Part shown: positions 1 through 9,482 of the stretch, piece after piece
How positions within the stretch are numbered: position 1 is the first letter of the stretch
How the letters are laid out: each line of letters starts with the position of its first letter
From: Collodictyon triciliatum
Lineage: Eukaryota; CRuMs
Assembly (NCBI GenBank): GCA_043381765.1
Contig: JBHJMP010001157.1
Span: 1-22,106 of the forward strand
Reading direction: 5' to 3'
Length of the DNA: 22,106 nucleotides
The notes under the pieces: model-generated
What the model was told of the DNA's origin: nothing
The model's database searches: none
The model's input: only the letters and a program-made list of their open reading frames with translations
Position numbers and translations under genes: made by a program

Positions 1-309
1 TGATAAAAAGGAGAACAGGGGAAAAAAGGGTGCACAAAGGGAAGGCAGGCAGTGTGAGCTGTATAAGCTCTTGGAAAGTGACCAGAGGCAAATAATAACT
101 GTATTCGTATTCTCTCTATCCTATATAAACATCACAAGCTATTTTTTTCATTTATTCGATTCATAAACATCACGAGCTATATTCACGAAAAGGATGGACA
201 ACATGTGTGTAGAGTCACAGGTACAGATTGTGCTGTGATTAGTCTGAGAGTGAAACACGCTGGAAATTAGTTGATGTTTTTTCCCCTTTATTCGAAGGAA
301 ACTATTGTT
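1..309. other. Gene-free left end
   Basis: I see no convincing coding frame here on either strand. The only structure is a pair of near-identical 18-bp direct repeats at 125-142 and 163-180 (17 of 18 bases equal, 38-bp period). The sequence does not obviously match the right end of the window, so there is no sign that the two window ends are true termini or a circular join. Confidence 0.5.
125..180. repeat. Short direct repeat, 18 bp, two copies
   Basis: ATAAACATCACAAGCTAT at 125-142 recurs at 163-180 with one substitution (A to G). The copies are 38 bp apart. They could be the remains of a short tandem duplication or a protein-binding pair; nothing else in the sequence decides this. Confidence 0.6.
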
Positions 310-437
310 TTGTTATTTAGGGGCACTCAAAATGGCATGAATGTTGAGGGCCGAGGCAAATAGCCGTTAGGGCAGGGCAGGGCTAGGGCTCGGCGAGGGT
401 TAGGGTGGAGCGGACAGGAGGGCCGGTGCCGACGGGG
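310..437 (+). repeat. Inverted repeat, left copy (~128 bp)
   Basis: This stretch is the reverse complement of 21166-21294. The outer 43 bp (310-352 against 21252-21294) match with a single mismatch. The inner part is G-rich and matches with several substitutions and small indels, including a well kept block at about 396-437. The G-rich part contains GTTAGGG-like words that loosely resemble telomere repeats but are not a tandem array. I found no target-site duplication outside the copies. It may be a terminal repeat of an element, a pair of inserted non-autonomous repeats, or the border of an invertible segment. Confidence 0.85.
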
Positions 438-623
438 CATAGATCGGCCAGATTAGGAAAGAGATTGGGTAAAAGGTATGATACCTGAGCAAGTCCGGTA
501 GGTTGGGCAGATTCTTTTTTATTTTATTTTTTTTTGAGAGGGTGGGTAAGGCGGAAAAAGGAGCGTGTCTGCATGGGTGGCTGAGGTGTTATTATAGGGC
601 AAACGGTCACTGCCATTTTTGGT
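438..623. other. Gene-free spacer beside the left repeat
   Basis: No supported open frame. The stretch is G-rich at first and then has a T-run (about 509-534). It lies between the inverted repeat and the end of the giant coiled-coil gene, whose stop codon is at 624-626 on the minus strand. It may hold that gene's 3' untranslated region. Confidence 0.4.
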
Positions 624-3600
624 TTATTTATCATCTTTTTTAGTTTTTACAAAGGCGTAACCTTGGGAAGGACCTACTTTGCCAACATTATGAAATTGTT
701 TATAGTCAAGCGGAGGTTGTTGAGCAAGTCGTGCTGATCTGCGAAGTTCTGTTAACTGGGATCGAGCTTCTTTTTGTAGAGATTTAGGCCGTCTTTCACG
801 TATACGTGCCGGTGATTTTGATGGAGATGGTGCACGGGACGATGCGGCAGAATTTGCTGAATCAGTAAACAATTGTCTTTGTGTATTGATAGTGTTACCT
901 GCGTATACTTGTGACATTCTTGTAATATTGGGTGGAGAATTATCTGTGCTTATACTACTAGGTGACGCGCGATTGAGAGGAGAAGGTGATAGACCTGAGT
1001 GCATAGGGTGTACACGATATTTACTTACAGAACTAGTTGGTGACGGGTTATAAGAAGCAACAGATGCTGACCTCGAATGTAATGGATGTCCTAAAACTTG
1101 CACTGGACTATTATGTACAGATTGCAGTCTGCTGGAAGGAGCAGATGGATTCATTTGTATTTGGGCTTGTAAATCTATCATACGGCGTTGAAGATACGCA
1201 TTTTCTTCAATTACAGCGTCATACTGCTGTTGAAGTGATTCAAATTTAGTATGTACATGGTGATTGTCTGTTTGCAGTTTAGACATATCTGAGATTATTG
1301 TTTGTACTCTGGATTCACGAACTATATTTTGCTCATTGATTTTCTGTATTCTATTAGTGAGTTCTTGTATTTGTTCCTTAAGATGAGTATTTTCGTTACG
1401 TGTAGCTGCCAAGCTACCATTGGCAAAGTCTTCAAGTTCTATTGCTCTTTGTTGAGCATCCATATCCTGTTGCTTTAAGATGTCTAACTGTATTACTGTT
1501 TCGTTGTAAAGCTGAGTTATATTAGACAGTTTATGATCCAGAGCTGTTTTATCTGCGATAGTCGCTTGAACGCTGTGAGTAAGATTATTATTGACTAATT
1601 GTAATGCATTGACTTTGTTTGTTAAATCTGTGTTTTGTGCTTCTATATCACGTACGTGTTGTTGTAATTGAGCGTGATCACGTTGTAATGTAGTGTGTCG
1701 GCTTCCATCTGACACAATTTTATCTTCAAAGTATGTTAATGCAGAATTTCGTCTGTTAAGTTCATTTGTGAGAGTGTCTATTTTTTGCTTTGTTTCTTGT
1801 AATTGACTCTCTAATCTTGCGTTGGTTGTCGCCATGACGGTCACAGCATTGCTTGGAACATTTAATTGTAATTTCAATTTGACAATTTCTTCTTGTAATT
1901 CTTCATTACGTTCTTGAAGTTCGAGATTTTGATCCTCATATGCAACACGTGTTGCTTCTGCACGTTCACTAATTTGTTGTTCTTTTGTAATTTGAGCTTT
2001 GTAATACCCTTCTAGTCTATTTCGCAGTGAATCGAATTGAGCTTGTGTATAAGTTTGCTCTTGTTGATTAGGAGGCACAAACTGTCTTTGAGATGATTCT
2101 AGGGTATGAATCTTTTGTTGCAAAGATTCTATGATATTTTGTTGTTTTTTATTGCTAGCTTGCAATTGGCCTAATTCTATTTTATATTGCATGCGTGCTT
2201 GATTTAACTGTTGTTTCTGTTCTTCCAATTTGGGAGCATATACTGAGTGTAATGTGTCTGTAACTTCATTTCTGCGTGTCTCAAATTGTTGTATCTGATC
2301 TTTTAATTCTGCCTCATGCTGTTGCCGAATAGTGCTAATTTGATTTTTTAATGCTTGTATTTCCGTATTGAAAGCCTTTTGTATGCTGATAATGTGGTCA
2401 TTTCGTTGTTGTAGTTCAGATTGTAAGGCATTAGATAAATTGCTATTTGCGTTGCCTTGTTGTGTTACTTCTACAACTGATTGTCGCAGTCGTTCATTTT
2501 CGGACTGTAATTGTACTATTGATTGATACTGCTGGCCAGTAAAATTTTTGAAATTGCTATTTTCTTGGCGTAATTCTTCAAGAGTATTTTGATAAAATGT
2601 TGATTGTGCAATATTTGATGCTACAGCAGTTTCTAATTCTTGTTTTAAACGTCTGATTTCAGCTGTTCTATTTTTTGTATGTGACTCAACTGGCTCTGTA
2701 GGTAAGTAAATTTGTTTTCGTGTTTGATCATTTCGTAATTTGTCTAATTCTTTTTGCAATTCTTCATTGGCTTGTTTTAATTCACGTGCTTCCTTAATTA
2801 CTTCAGTTTGTTGGTCAAGTGGGACACTGTCTTGCGCATTTTGTCGTATTTCTGCCAATTTTACTTCATATTGAGCTTTGTTCTGGTCAATTTCGCGTTG
2901 TTTTTCGTCTACTTTCTTTTGCAAATTGGCGATGTCTTGTTGAAAAACTGATGTCATTTTATCGGTTTCTCCTCTTATTTGATCAAATTTTTTTACCCAT
3001 TCAGCTGTTGCTTTTCTGACTTCTTCTTCTACTTCTTTTTTCATTTTTTCTTGAGCACTAGTTAGTTTATTTCTGAATGTATCTGTTGTTTGTTTTACAA
3101 TTGCAGCTTTTCTTTCGTGCATTTCGTTAAACATTGATTGTTGCCCAGCCTTAAATTGCTTTTCATGTTCTGCTTTCATTTGTTGTTGTGTTGTTTGCTG
3201 CTGTAATTTTGCTGCTGCAATTTCATTTTCGTACCTCCTTTGTTCTTGCTGCTGTGTATGCATTATTTCCAAAAGTTGTTCTTTGACTTGAGACAACCCG
3301 GAGACCATATCGATTCTTTTCTGGTCTAATTGCTGGCCAAAGTTTAGTTTACCTGTTAATATTTGAAGTCTTTCATGTACAGATCGTCTTAATTCATCAA
3401 TGGTCATCTGTCCATGTTGGATAATTTGATTTTGTTCCTCATCTTCCAAAGCATCAAAATATTGATCGCCATCGGAATCTTCTGTAGGTGCTTGAGATAC
3501 AGGGGTCGCAGTTGGTCTTTTTATAATACTTCTTAATGTCGGTGTTGTTGATGGCGGTAATATTTTTTTTGCAGTTTGTATTAATAACTGAAGTTCTTGC

Positions 3601-6227
3601 GGGGGTGGAATAATTTCAAACCCTTGCTCATCATAATGTTTCTGTTTTTTTGGAGTTGTGGTTGCAGCAGATGGCGTGGTTGGCTGTAATATGGATTTGG
3701 GTGTTTCGTCTACAAATTGTATTGATTTCAAAGGCGATGGATTTTTGAGACTTATATTAATTTGTTTTACAGGTGTCTTTTGTTTAGACGTTGATTTTCT
3801 TTCTGATTTTGGAGAGATTGGGCGATTGGTATTAGTTTGCACAGGTGTATTGGGTTGTGTTGCTAATTTTTTGGATTTTGGTGTAGAAGTGACTGAATTA
3901 GTTTGTGTACGAGACGCAGTCTGTCGACTTTTTAGTTCATTTAGAGTGGCTTGTAATTGTATAATTTGTTGTTGTTCAGATGCTAACTTTGTTCTTAAAT
4001 TTTCAGTTTCAATTTGATTTTTATCATATTCTTGCTGAGCTTCACTCAATTTTTTTTCGTAATCTTGTTGCATAACCCTTATAGCAGATAAATTTGTACT
4101 ATGATCGTTTTGTTTAGCTGACATAGTTCGTTCTAAATCAGCAATAATAATTTTATGAGCTTCCAATTCTTGAGATAAAGCATCAGTATTATGTTTGTTT
4201 GCCAGAAAATCTTGACGCATTTTCTCTTCTCGTTGAGCATACTCTCTTTCTAATGTTGCAATTTGGGTAGTTTTTTCTCTTTCCATTTCATTTTTAATTT
4301 TTCCGACCTCTGATCGATATTGACGTTCAAGTTCTTGTTTTTTCTCTTCAACTGTCAACAATAACTCTTGCTTTTCTTCTTGTAATTTTTGAATGATCAT
4401 TGCATTATTTGAATTTAATTGGGTATGACCTAATACATCAGTATGTGTCCTTCTCTCTAGAAAGTCAAATTTTTCTTGCATTTGACGATTTAATTCTCGC
4501 TGTTGTAGTATTTCTGTATAGCCTGTTTGGACCTCTTTTTTCTTTATATCAAAATCCAATTCCAACTGCTTGTGTTGTCTTGTAACTTCACTTAATCTGG
4601 CATTTTGTTCTGCTAGTTGTCGCTCAAAATTTGCATTTTGTTGTCGAAGTTGGACATTTTGCTGTTGAGTTTGATTATAACTTGACTGCGCGTCTCGCAT
4701 ATTATTTTCCATATGATTGATATGTTCTAATAAAGGTTCGCGTGCTTCTGCGAGAAGATTTCTTACATATTGTTTTTTTTTTGTTAAATTTTGTGGATTT
4801 TCAGGATCATAACCTTCTAAAATTCGTTGGTTCTGTTCTTTAAAATCATCAGGAAAACTCGAATCCGAATCATCCGAATCACTAGAATCGGCTGATTCAT
4901 TACCACGGTCAGCCAATATATCATCATCAGACACATTTGAATTATTTTGGTCATCTTGATTTTGTGATGGGTTGGGATCATCATGTTGTGCATATGATTG
5001 GTCTAATAGATCTGCAACGTTTTCTAATCGAGTTTGTGAGTTTGCTGGTACGACTGGTTCTACAGGTCTAAAATTAAATGCAAGAGGATCGGTCTGCATA
5101 TCTGTATCACGATAGGTTCTAAATTGCATACTTTCTGAAGGCAAAGGCATATATACTGGCTGGGTGTCTCCCAAATCATTTATTATTGGTGAAATTATTG
5201 TAGGTTCGGAATTCCTCCGGCGATTTTGTTGTCTAGTTGTAGTGGGCGGCGCTATAGGCCTATTAACTTGATTTTGTGGAGGCGTGCTCATTTGACGTGG
5301 TAAATTTAGCTGATTTATTTGGCCAACAAATGCTTGCGATGCGTTGTCTGGGTCTTCAGGATCAATATTGCCTCTTGTAACTGCTTCAATATCAACAGCA
5401 CAGTCGATCATTAAGTCTTGCGCATACAGCCATATGACAAATTCAAATTCTTCAACAGTGCTGAGTTTTAAATTAAGTGCATTTTCTGGATTTAATTGAT
5501 ATTTTTTTGCACCCAATAAAACTTTATATTTATTCTGCCATTCTTTAATTTTGTTAAAAACATTGTTTTCTACAAAATATTTGTAATAAATTTTTAATTG
5601 ATATATTGTCTGAGGGCCTTTAAATTGAAGTTTTGTAAGATATTTAATTACTAACATGTGTCTGTCGTATATTCTCATAATTTCTTTGTCGACTCCTTTA
5701 ACTAAATGTGCATAGTTGGGCCGTAACAATTTTGCCGATGTTTGGTGATTATCTTCTGGGTCATTTAATTCTGTCTCATCTCGCTGTTGCATTTGTTGTT
5801 TAGCTATTTCTGTTTGTTGTTCATTTAATCCTAGTCTTTGACAAGTTTCTTCCGCAACATTCATTTTATTTTGTTCTGTAATATAACCAGTTGCCCAATG
5901 TAAAAATTGTGCATGTTTTAATCGTTGTTGCGCTTGTGCACTAGCTGCACCTTTAATGTCTTTTTCGGTATCTTTCGTATCTTTATATTCTTCTGAGTAA
6001 TACATGCGTTCTGTGTCATTTCGAGCATTGTAATGTTTTAGCAGTTGCTGTTGCTTTTGGTTTTTTAACTCTAATAATTTACTGTTAATTTCTGGTAAGA
6101 CGTTTCCATAGCCAGGAAAATAAGTTTCGCTAAATTCCAGGCCGGTAGGATTAATTAAGTGATGTCTTTTGATAGTGCCACCTGGTGGATCTTTAAATCT
6201 GTCTCTGATTTTAGTTAACGTAGACAT
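624..6227 (-). CDS. Giant coiled-coil protein, 1867 residues, function unknown
   Basis: One uninterrupted frame of 5.6 kb starting at ATG 6227. Residues 1 to about 300 look globular and mostly helical. A proline-rich stretch follows, then a strongly acidic Asp/Ser patch at about 414-462. Two long Gln/Glu/Lys-rich heptad regions (about 495-770 and 975-1690) predict coiled coil. They are separated by a Ser/Thr/Pro/Lys linker (about 770-910) full of S/T-P sites such as TPKS, SPKS and TPVK. The C-terminal ~170 residues are Ser/Pro-rich and then basic. I recognise no family. The architecture recalls golgins, large tegument-like or scaffold proteins, but that is analogy only. It takes a quarter of the window and has stayed open through several T7-T9 runs, so it is very likely expressed and selected. 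A role in scaffolding, transport along cytoskeleton or virion matrix is a guess. Confidence 0.85.
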   Translation of the reverse strand: MSTLTKIRDRFKDPPGGTIKRHHLINPTGLEFSETYFPGYGNVLPEINSKLLELKNQKQQQLLKHYNARNDTERMYYSEEYKDTKDTEKDIKGAASAQAQQRLKHAQFLHWATGYITEQNKMNVAEETCQRLGLNEQQTEIAKQQMQQRDETELNDPEDNHQTSAKLLRPNYAHLVKGVDKEIMRIYDRHMLVIKYLTKLQFKGPQTIYQLKIYYKYFVENNVFNKIKEWQNKYKVLLGAKKYQLNPENALNLKLSTVEEFEFVIWLYAQDLMIDCAVDIEAVTRGNIDPEDPDNASQAFVGQINQLNLPRQMSTPPQNQVNRPIAPPTTTRQQNRRRNSEPTIISPIINDLGDTQPVYMPLPSESMQFRTYRDTDMQTDPLAFNFRPVEPVVPANSQTRLENVADLLDQSYAQHDDPNPSQNQDDQNNSNVSDDDILADRGNESADSSDSDDSDSSFPDDFKEQNQRILEGYDPENPQNLTKKKQYVRNLLAEAREPLLEHINHMENNMRDAQSSYNQTQQQNVQLRQQNANFERQLAEQNARLSEVTRQHKQLELDFDIKKKEVQTGYTEILQQRELNRQMQEKFDFLERRTHTDVLGHTQLNSNNAMIIQKLQEEKQELLLTVEEKKQELERQYRSEVGKIKNEMEREKTTQIATLEREYAQREEKMRQDFLANKHNTDALSQELEAHKIIIADLERTMSAKQNDHSTNLSAIRVMQQDYEKKLSEAQQEYDKNQIETENLRTKLASEQQQIIQLQATLNELKSRQTASRTQTNSVTSTPKSKKLATQPNTPVQTNTNRPISPKSERKSTSKQKTPVKQINISLKNPSPLKSIQFVDETPKSILQPTTPSAATTTPKKQKHYDEQGFEIIPPPQELQLLIQTAKKILPPSTTPTLRSIIKRPTATPVSQAPTEDSDGDQYFDALEDEEQNQIIQHGQMTIDELRRSVHERLQILTGKLNFGQQLDQKRIDMVSGLSQVKEQLLEIMHTQQQEQRRYENEIAAAKLQQQTTQQQMKAEHEKQFKAGQQSMFNEMHERKAAIVKQTTDTFRNKLTSAQEKMKKEVEEEVRKATAEWVKKFDQIRGETDKMTSVFQQDIANLQKKVDEKQREIDQNKAQYEVKLAEIRQNAQDSVPLDQQTEVIKEARELKQANEELQKELDKLRNDQTRKQIYLPTEPVESHTKNRTAEIRRLKQELETAVASNIAQSTFYQNTLEELRQENSNFKNFTGQQYQSIVQLQSENERLRQSVVEVTQQGNANSNLSNALQSELQQRNDHIISIQKAFNTEIQALKNQISTIRQQHEAELKDQIQQFETRRNEVTDTLHSVYAPKLEEQKQQLNQARMQYKIELGQLQASNKKQQNIIESLQQKIHTLESSQRQFVPPNQQEQTYTQAQFDSLRNRLEGYYKAQITKEQQISERAEATRVAYEDQNLELQERNEELQEEIVKLKLQLNVPSNAVTVMATTNARLESQLQETKQKIDTLTNELNRRNSALTYFEDKIVSDGSRHTTLQRDHAQLQQHVRDIEAQNTDLTNKVNALQLVNNNLTHSVQATIADKTALDHKLSNITQLYNETVIQLDILKQQDMDAQQRAIELEDFANGSLAATRNENTHLKEQIQELTNRIQKINEQNIVRESRVQTIISDMSKLQTDNHHVHTKFESLQQQYDAVIEENAYLQRRMIDLQAQIQMNPSAPSSRLQSVHNSPVQVLGHPLHSRSASVASYNPSPTSSVSKYRVHPMHSGLSPSPLNRASPSSISTDNSPPNITRMSQVYAGNTINTQRQLFTDSANSAASSRAPSPSKSPARIRERRPKSLQKEARSQLTELRRSARLAQQPPLDYKQFHNVGKVGPSQGYAFVKTKKDDK

Positions 6228-6459
6228 TATATGTGTATAATTTACTCTAAGAATTTTTTATACGCTTGTCGATGCATCTAATCTAAAAGACTCGCTAGAT
6301 TGCGTATTTTCAATGTTTACGCCAAAACACGAAGATTTTTTTATGTGTTTGAACATGCGTTCAAAGATAAGAGCAATGTTAAGAATGAGGCTGGCAATGG
6401 TGATGGGTTCCATGATATCGATTTATTATTGATTAAGAATATTGTGAGACACAGTAATT

Positions 6460-7389
6460 TTAAGATGGCTGTTCTAGCAATTTTCGATCATTTAAAATAT
6501 CAGAAACAATCGTTTTTGATAGTTCCTTGTCATATTTCTTGAGCTTTTTAGTCCTTTCTTTCTTTTCTTCCTTAAAATTTGTTTTTTGTTTCACTGCACG
6601 AGGTTTTCTAGCAGGTGTTTTTGTTTTCATCGGCTGGTAAGGCCTGACAACAAAATCTGCTGTTTTGCCGCTGCCATTCATAAAATTCAACGCAAATTGT
6701 TCCTCGTCACTGTTCTGCATGTGCTTAAATGAAACGCAACTTTTGTCAATTTCGCCAGCATGGGATGCAATAAATTCGCTCAGTTGCGTTCTCAACGTTC
6801 TCAAACTTGCCTCACGATGATCCACAATAAAAGAATTACCAGCAAAATCGAGAGGAATCTGGATCTCAAATTTAGGACTCGGAGAAGGTTTTTCGTCTGC
6901 GTTCTCATCATGTAGTACCGGGTCGAACAAATACGCTTTTTCATTGCTCTCGGTCATATCTGGCCATGCATATTGATACCTATCGTCAAGAGCATTTAGT
7001 GTGCCGCCAAATCGCGTCAATTGATGCGGATCCGGGGCAAGGATGGGTTTCTGTTCCATACTAAATTTTTTTACAATCTCCTCATACAGAGACAGGGCGT
7101 CTTTTTTTTCTTTTTCTTCAGACTTTTGATTGTTGATCATGCAGACAAGAAACGTCAAGAGACACGCCATGTCTTTAAACGATCCTTGGCGGACGCCATA
7201 AATCGACACGCCGTAACACTTGGGGCTCAACTCGCCAGTATATTGACACAAATACAGGCTTTTTCCGTGCACATTTGTCGCTCGGGGTTTACGAAGGTGC
7301 GACAATCTCGCATTCGGCAGGGGGCAATATCCGTCGGCAACTTTCATTCTGTGTGTATGAACAATAAAAAGATAAACTGTGATACCCAT
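6460..7389 (-). CDS. Unknown 309-residue protein with lysine-rich C-terminus
   Basis: Open frame from ATG 7389; a second in-frame ATG at residue 15 is also possible. A CTCTAAT promoter-like word lies about 9 bp upstream, which leaves little room for a leader if the first ATG is used. The N-terminal ~100 residues hold several Cys and look like a compact domain (PLPNARLSHL, YGVRQGSF). The middle is acidic and proline-rich. The last ~60 residues are very rich in Lys/Arg (KTKTPARKPRAVKQK and on), a likely nuclear localisation or nucleic-acid-binding tail. No family is recognised. It sits back to back with the decayed gene at 7604-9409 and shares the AT-rich divergent region with it. A DNA-binding or core role is inference from the basic tail alone. 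Confidence 0.75.
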   Translation of the reverse strand: MGITVYLFIVHTHRMKVADGYCPLPNARLSHLRKPRATNVHGKSLYLCQYTGELSPKCYGVSIYGVRQGSFKDMACLLTFLVCMINNQKSEEKEKKDALSLYEEIVKKFSMEQKPILAPDPHQLTRFGGTLNALDDRYQYAWPDMTESNEKAYLFDPVLHDENADEKPSPSPKFEIQIPLDFAGNSFIVDHREASLRTLRTQLSEFIASHAGEIDKSCVSFKHMQNSDEEQFALNFMNGSGKTADFVVRPYQPMKTKTPARKPRAVKQKTNFKEEKKERTKKLKKYDKELSKTIVSDILNDRKLLEQPS

Positions 7390-7397
7390 AATCTTTT

Positions 7398-7405
7398 ATT
7401 AGAGA
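7398..7405 (-). promoter_or_regulatory. TCTCTAAT promoter-like word
   Basis: On the minus strand this reads TCTCTAAT, just upstream of ATG 7389. It is one member of the TTCTAAT-type family found upstream of many starts in this window. Confidence 0.4.
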
Positions 7406-7487
7406 TATCATAGAGGGCTATATATATAACCTGACACTATGTGAAATAACGACCAGGACGACGTCCTGTATCAAAAGGCATACTAAG

Positions 7488-7600
7488 GTAATTTTCAAAT
7501 TATATAATTATATACTAACAACAATTATTATATCATATTACATATTATTCATCAATAATCATATCACATGTATAATTTAATACTAACCTTTTTTTTCTAG
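7488..7600 (+). other. Possible spliceosomal intron (113 bp)
   Basis: The sequence AAG/GTAATT at 7485-7493 resembles a 5' splice site. TACTAAC at 7581-7587 is a perfect branch-point consensus, followed by a T-rich tract and CTAG ending at 7600. The order and spacing are those of a short eukaryotic intron. It lies directly before the decayed + strand gene. The frame that looks coding after 7601 is closed by TAA at 7484-7486 if the exons are joined, so any intron would lie in the 5' leader. RNA evidence is absent. Confidence 0.35.
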
Positions 7601-8102
7601 TCAAATGTTATCAAAAAATTGATATCACGCGTAAATATCTTCTGTTTTGTCCAGGACTGTTTGGTAAACACCCTGGAAGTGAAACAATTGTTACAGAATA
7701 TACAAGCACCGGCGCACGACAAATAACTGAAAAAACGAACAATAGGGAAGTGCTGGGACAGTTAAATTGCCCGAGCCTTGTCGTAATATTCTGGCTATTA
7801 ATTGTGTTGATTTTTCACTCATAAATGCCAGTCTTGCTATTGTTTTGCCAGAAATCGCACCTTATGGAAGCTGGGACTATTTACCATTCATGGACCCACA
7901 AAATTTGTTGCGTTATCACACAATTCTGGCAATTTTGCATTAAAGATGGGACCGTCAGAATTGCCTCGTGAATTTGATAAAAATTGGTTTCCAGTGTTGT
8001 CACCTATGCAAAACACAACAACTGGGCAAAATCGTAATCCTATCGCTGTAGCTTCAAGGAAAAAAAGATCAACCACCTTTTCATTTGCATCAGTTAACAG
8101 CA

Positions 8103-8438
8103 ATGAATTATATTTTACAAAATAACCAGAATCTAGCTGAACTAAGCTCGTCAAGCGGAAATACAACAGCTGCCACAGCAAGCACAAGTACTGGTAAACA
8201 AACAAGATTTACATGGTTTGACACAAGTTTGCGCATGACAACAGGTGGATCGACATATGAAACAGTTAATGGCCCGTCGCCTCCCTTGCAAAACATGTTT
8301 ATATGTTTGGAGGTTGTAATGCTAGACGAAAGTCCCCACATCGCCAGAAATCCCACTGCTCGAGGCGAGGTTGAGGCAAATGAAAATGAATTTGAAGTAC
8401 ACAATAGACGTCAGGGACATCCCTGCCTGGGCACATAG
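8103..8438 (+). pseudogene. Open fragment of the decayed gene
   Basis: The best open piece in the first half of the broken locus, with an ATG at 8103 whose first few codons may not belong to the original frame. It is Ser/Thr-rich at first and then contains TRFTWFDTSLRM and an acidic stretch. The coding-like signal continues in a different frame from about 8410. It is best read as a fragment and not a separate gene. Confidence 0.4.
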
Positions 8439-8971
8439 CTATTGGTTTCCACCAATTAATCCAAAAAAAAGAAAAACCTGATGGTATGAAATTTACATTT
8501 CACTTAAGACAACGATTTGGTGAACCGTATCGTCCAATTGTGTTTCGTGTTCTGTGGACTTTTTATTGTTTGAGTATGCAACATTGTTTTCATACATAAC
8601 CCATGCCGCCATTTCTCGTAAAAACTATGGAAACTAAAAAAATAGCCATTACAACTAAAGAATTAGATGATAATTTAGCCATAACTCTGGGTCATGCTCA
8701 TAAAAGTATGCGTTAAGAGTTTCGTTACATCACCGGAGACCGTGAACGCAGTGCGCGAAAAAATCGATACCATTTTGTAGAGGTTTGTGTGTATTAAAAA
8801 AGAGATGGATGCCCGTACACGTTCATCAAAGATTTGCATCACTACATTCAGCAAGCATTGAAATGTGAGTTTCATTATAGTGATTTTCCTCGATTTAAAG
8901 AAATGTTTGCTTTTATCATTTTAACGTATGAAGGTCAAATGCCATTTGGACTGTAAACCATTCATTATCGT

Positions 8972-9409
8972 ATGGAATTTAAAGATCAATACATTGCCAG
9001 CTTTCCTCGAGATTACAAAGAATATACACGTCCGAAACCATATGTCAAGGAGTTTCATCACTCATATTTTTATGAAAGTGATGTCTACGTTAAGTTTCCT
9101 GCCAATCATATTCCGGGTAATTATCCAGTCAAAATCATTACACCTCAAAATGTTCAATATCGACAATGTATGGATGGTGTTTGTCGCACATGCCACAAGT
9201 TTGATGATGAAGATTTTATCCTACCTGTGTATTACACACGCTTGCGTTTTGTGGATAATCCAGAATATCCTGTTATCTCGTATCATAACGTGATAGTGGA
9301 AGATAGTCCATTTTATTACGGGGATCGTAAAAAAATATCGAGGCGATTCTGTCTTGTCCTCATCTCAATCATCTCAATGCTCCCAATCATCTTACATGAG
9401 CAAATTTAG
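8972..9409 (+). pseudogene. Open C-terminal fragment of the decayed gene (145 residues)
   Basis: Longest open piece of the locus, in the same frame as the upstream coding-like segment that starts at 8480 and is interrupted by TAA at 8954. The ATG is therefore probably internal. The translation is rich in Tyr, Phe, Pro and Val, as in beta-sandwich proteins, with KFPANHIPGNYPVKI and a Cys cluster (QCMDGVCRTC). The last ~20 residues become hydrophobic and less like the rest, so the true end may again be in another frame. No family recognised. Confidence 0.45.
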
Positions 9410-9435
9410 CTACAAAAAAAGCTAAAAAAATATGA

Positions 9436-9443
9436 ATTCTAAA
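9436..9443 (+). promoter_or_regulatory. ATTCTAAA promoter-like word before the helicase
   Basis: ATTCTAAA lies 40 bp upstream of ATG 9483 in a very A-rich leader. It matches the TTCTAAT-type word seen before other genes, with one change at the last base. Confidence 0.35.
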
Positions 9444-9482
9444 CCAAAATAAACTAACCAAACCCAAAAAAAACATAGGAAA

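Larger units (their letters stand above)
7604..9409 (+). pseudogene. Decayed ~600-codon gene, candidate major capsid gene
   Basis: Coding-like translation runs along the + strand but moves between frames: roughly 7606-7770, 7770-7900, 7862-8122, 8103-8438, 8410-8479 and 8480-9407. The last of these is one frame broken by four TAA codons at 8597, 8714, 8795 and 8954. Every piece reads as ordinary protein rich in aromatic residues, Pro and Gly, with motifs such as YGSWDYLPF, TRFTWFDTSLRM and IPAWAHSYWFPP. The total length fits a double-jelly-roll major capsid protein, which otherwise is missing from the window, and the beta-type composition agrees. No diagnostic capsid motif was identified, so that name is inference. 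Two adjacent genes could also be involved, with a border near 8600. The number of lesions far exceeds that of any neighbour. Confidence 0.5.

Noticed and set aside
3658-4017. Plus-strand open frame of 119 codons
   Set aside because: It is the antisense shadow of the giant coiled-coil gene; the composition (Cys, Val, Phe-rich) is typical of reverse reading of a Gln/Lys/Thr-rich gene.
8108-8404. Minus-strand frames opposite the decayed gene
   Set aside because: Plus-strand translation gives the coherent protein-like pieces and continues beyond both ends; the minus-strand frames are shadows.
8660-9409. Primase or family-B polymerase remnant
   Set aside because: No DxD/SxH primase motifs and no polymerase motifs of the DxxSLYPS or YxDTDS type were found; beta-type composition fits a structural protein better.
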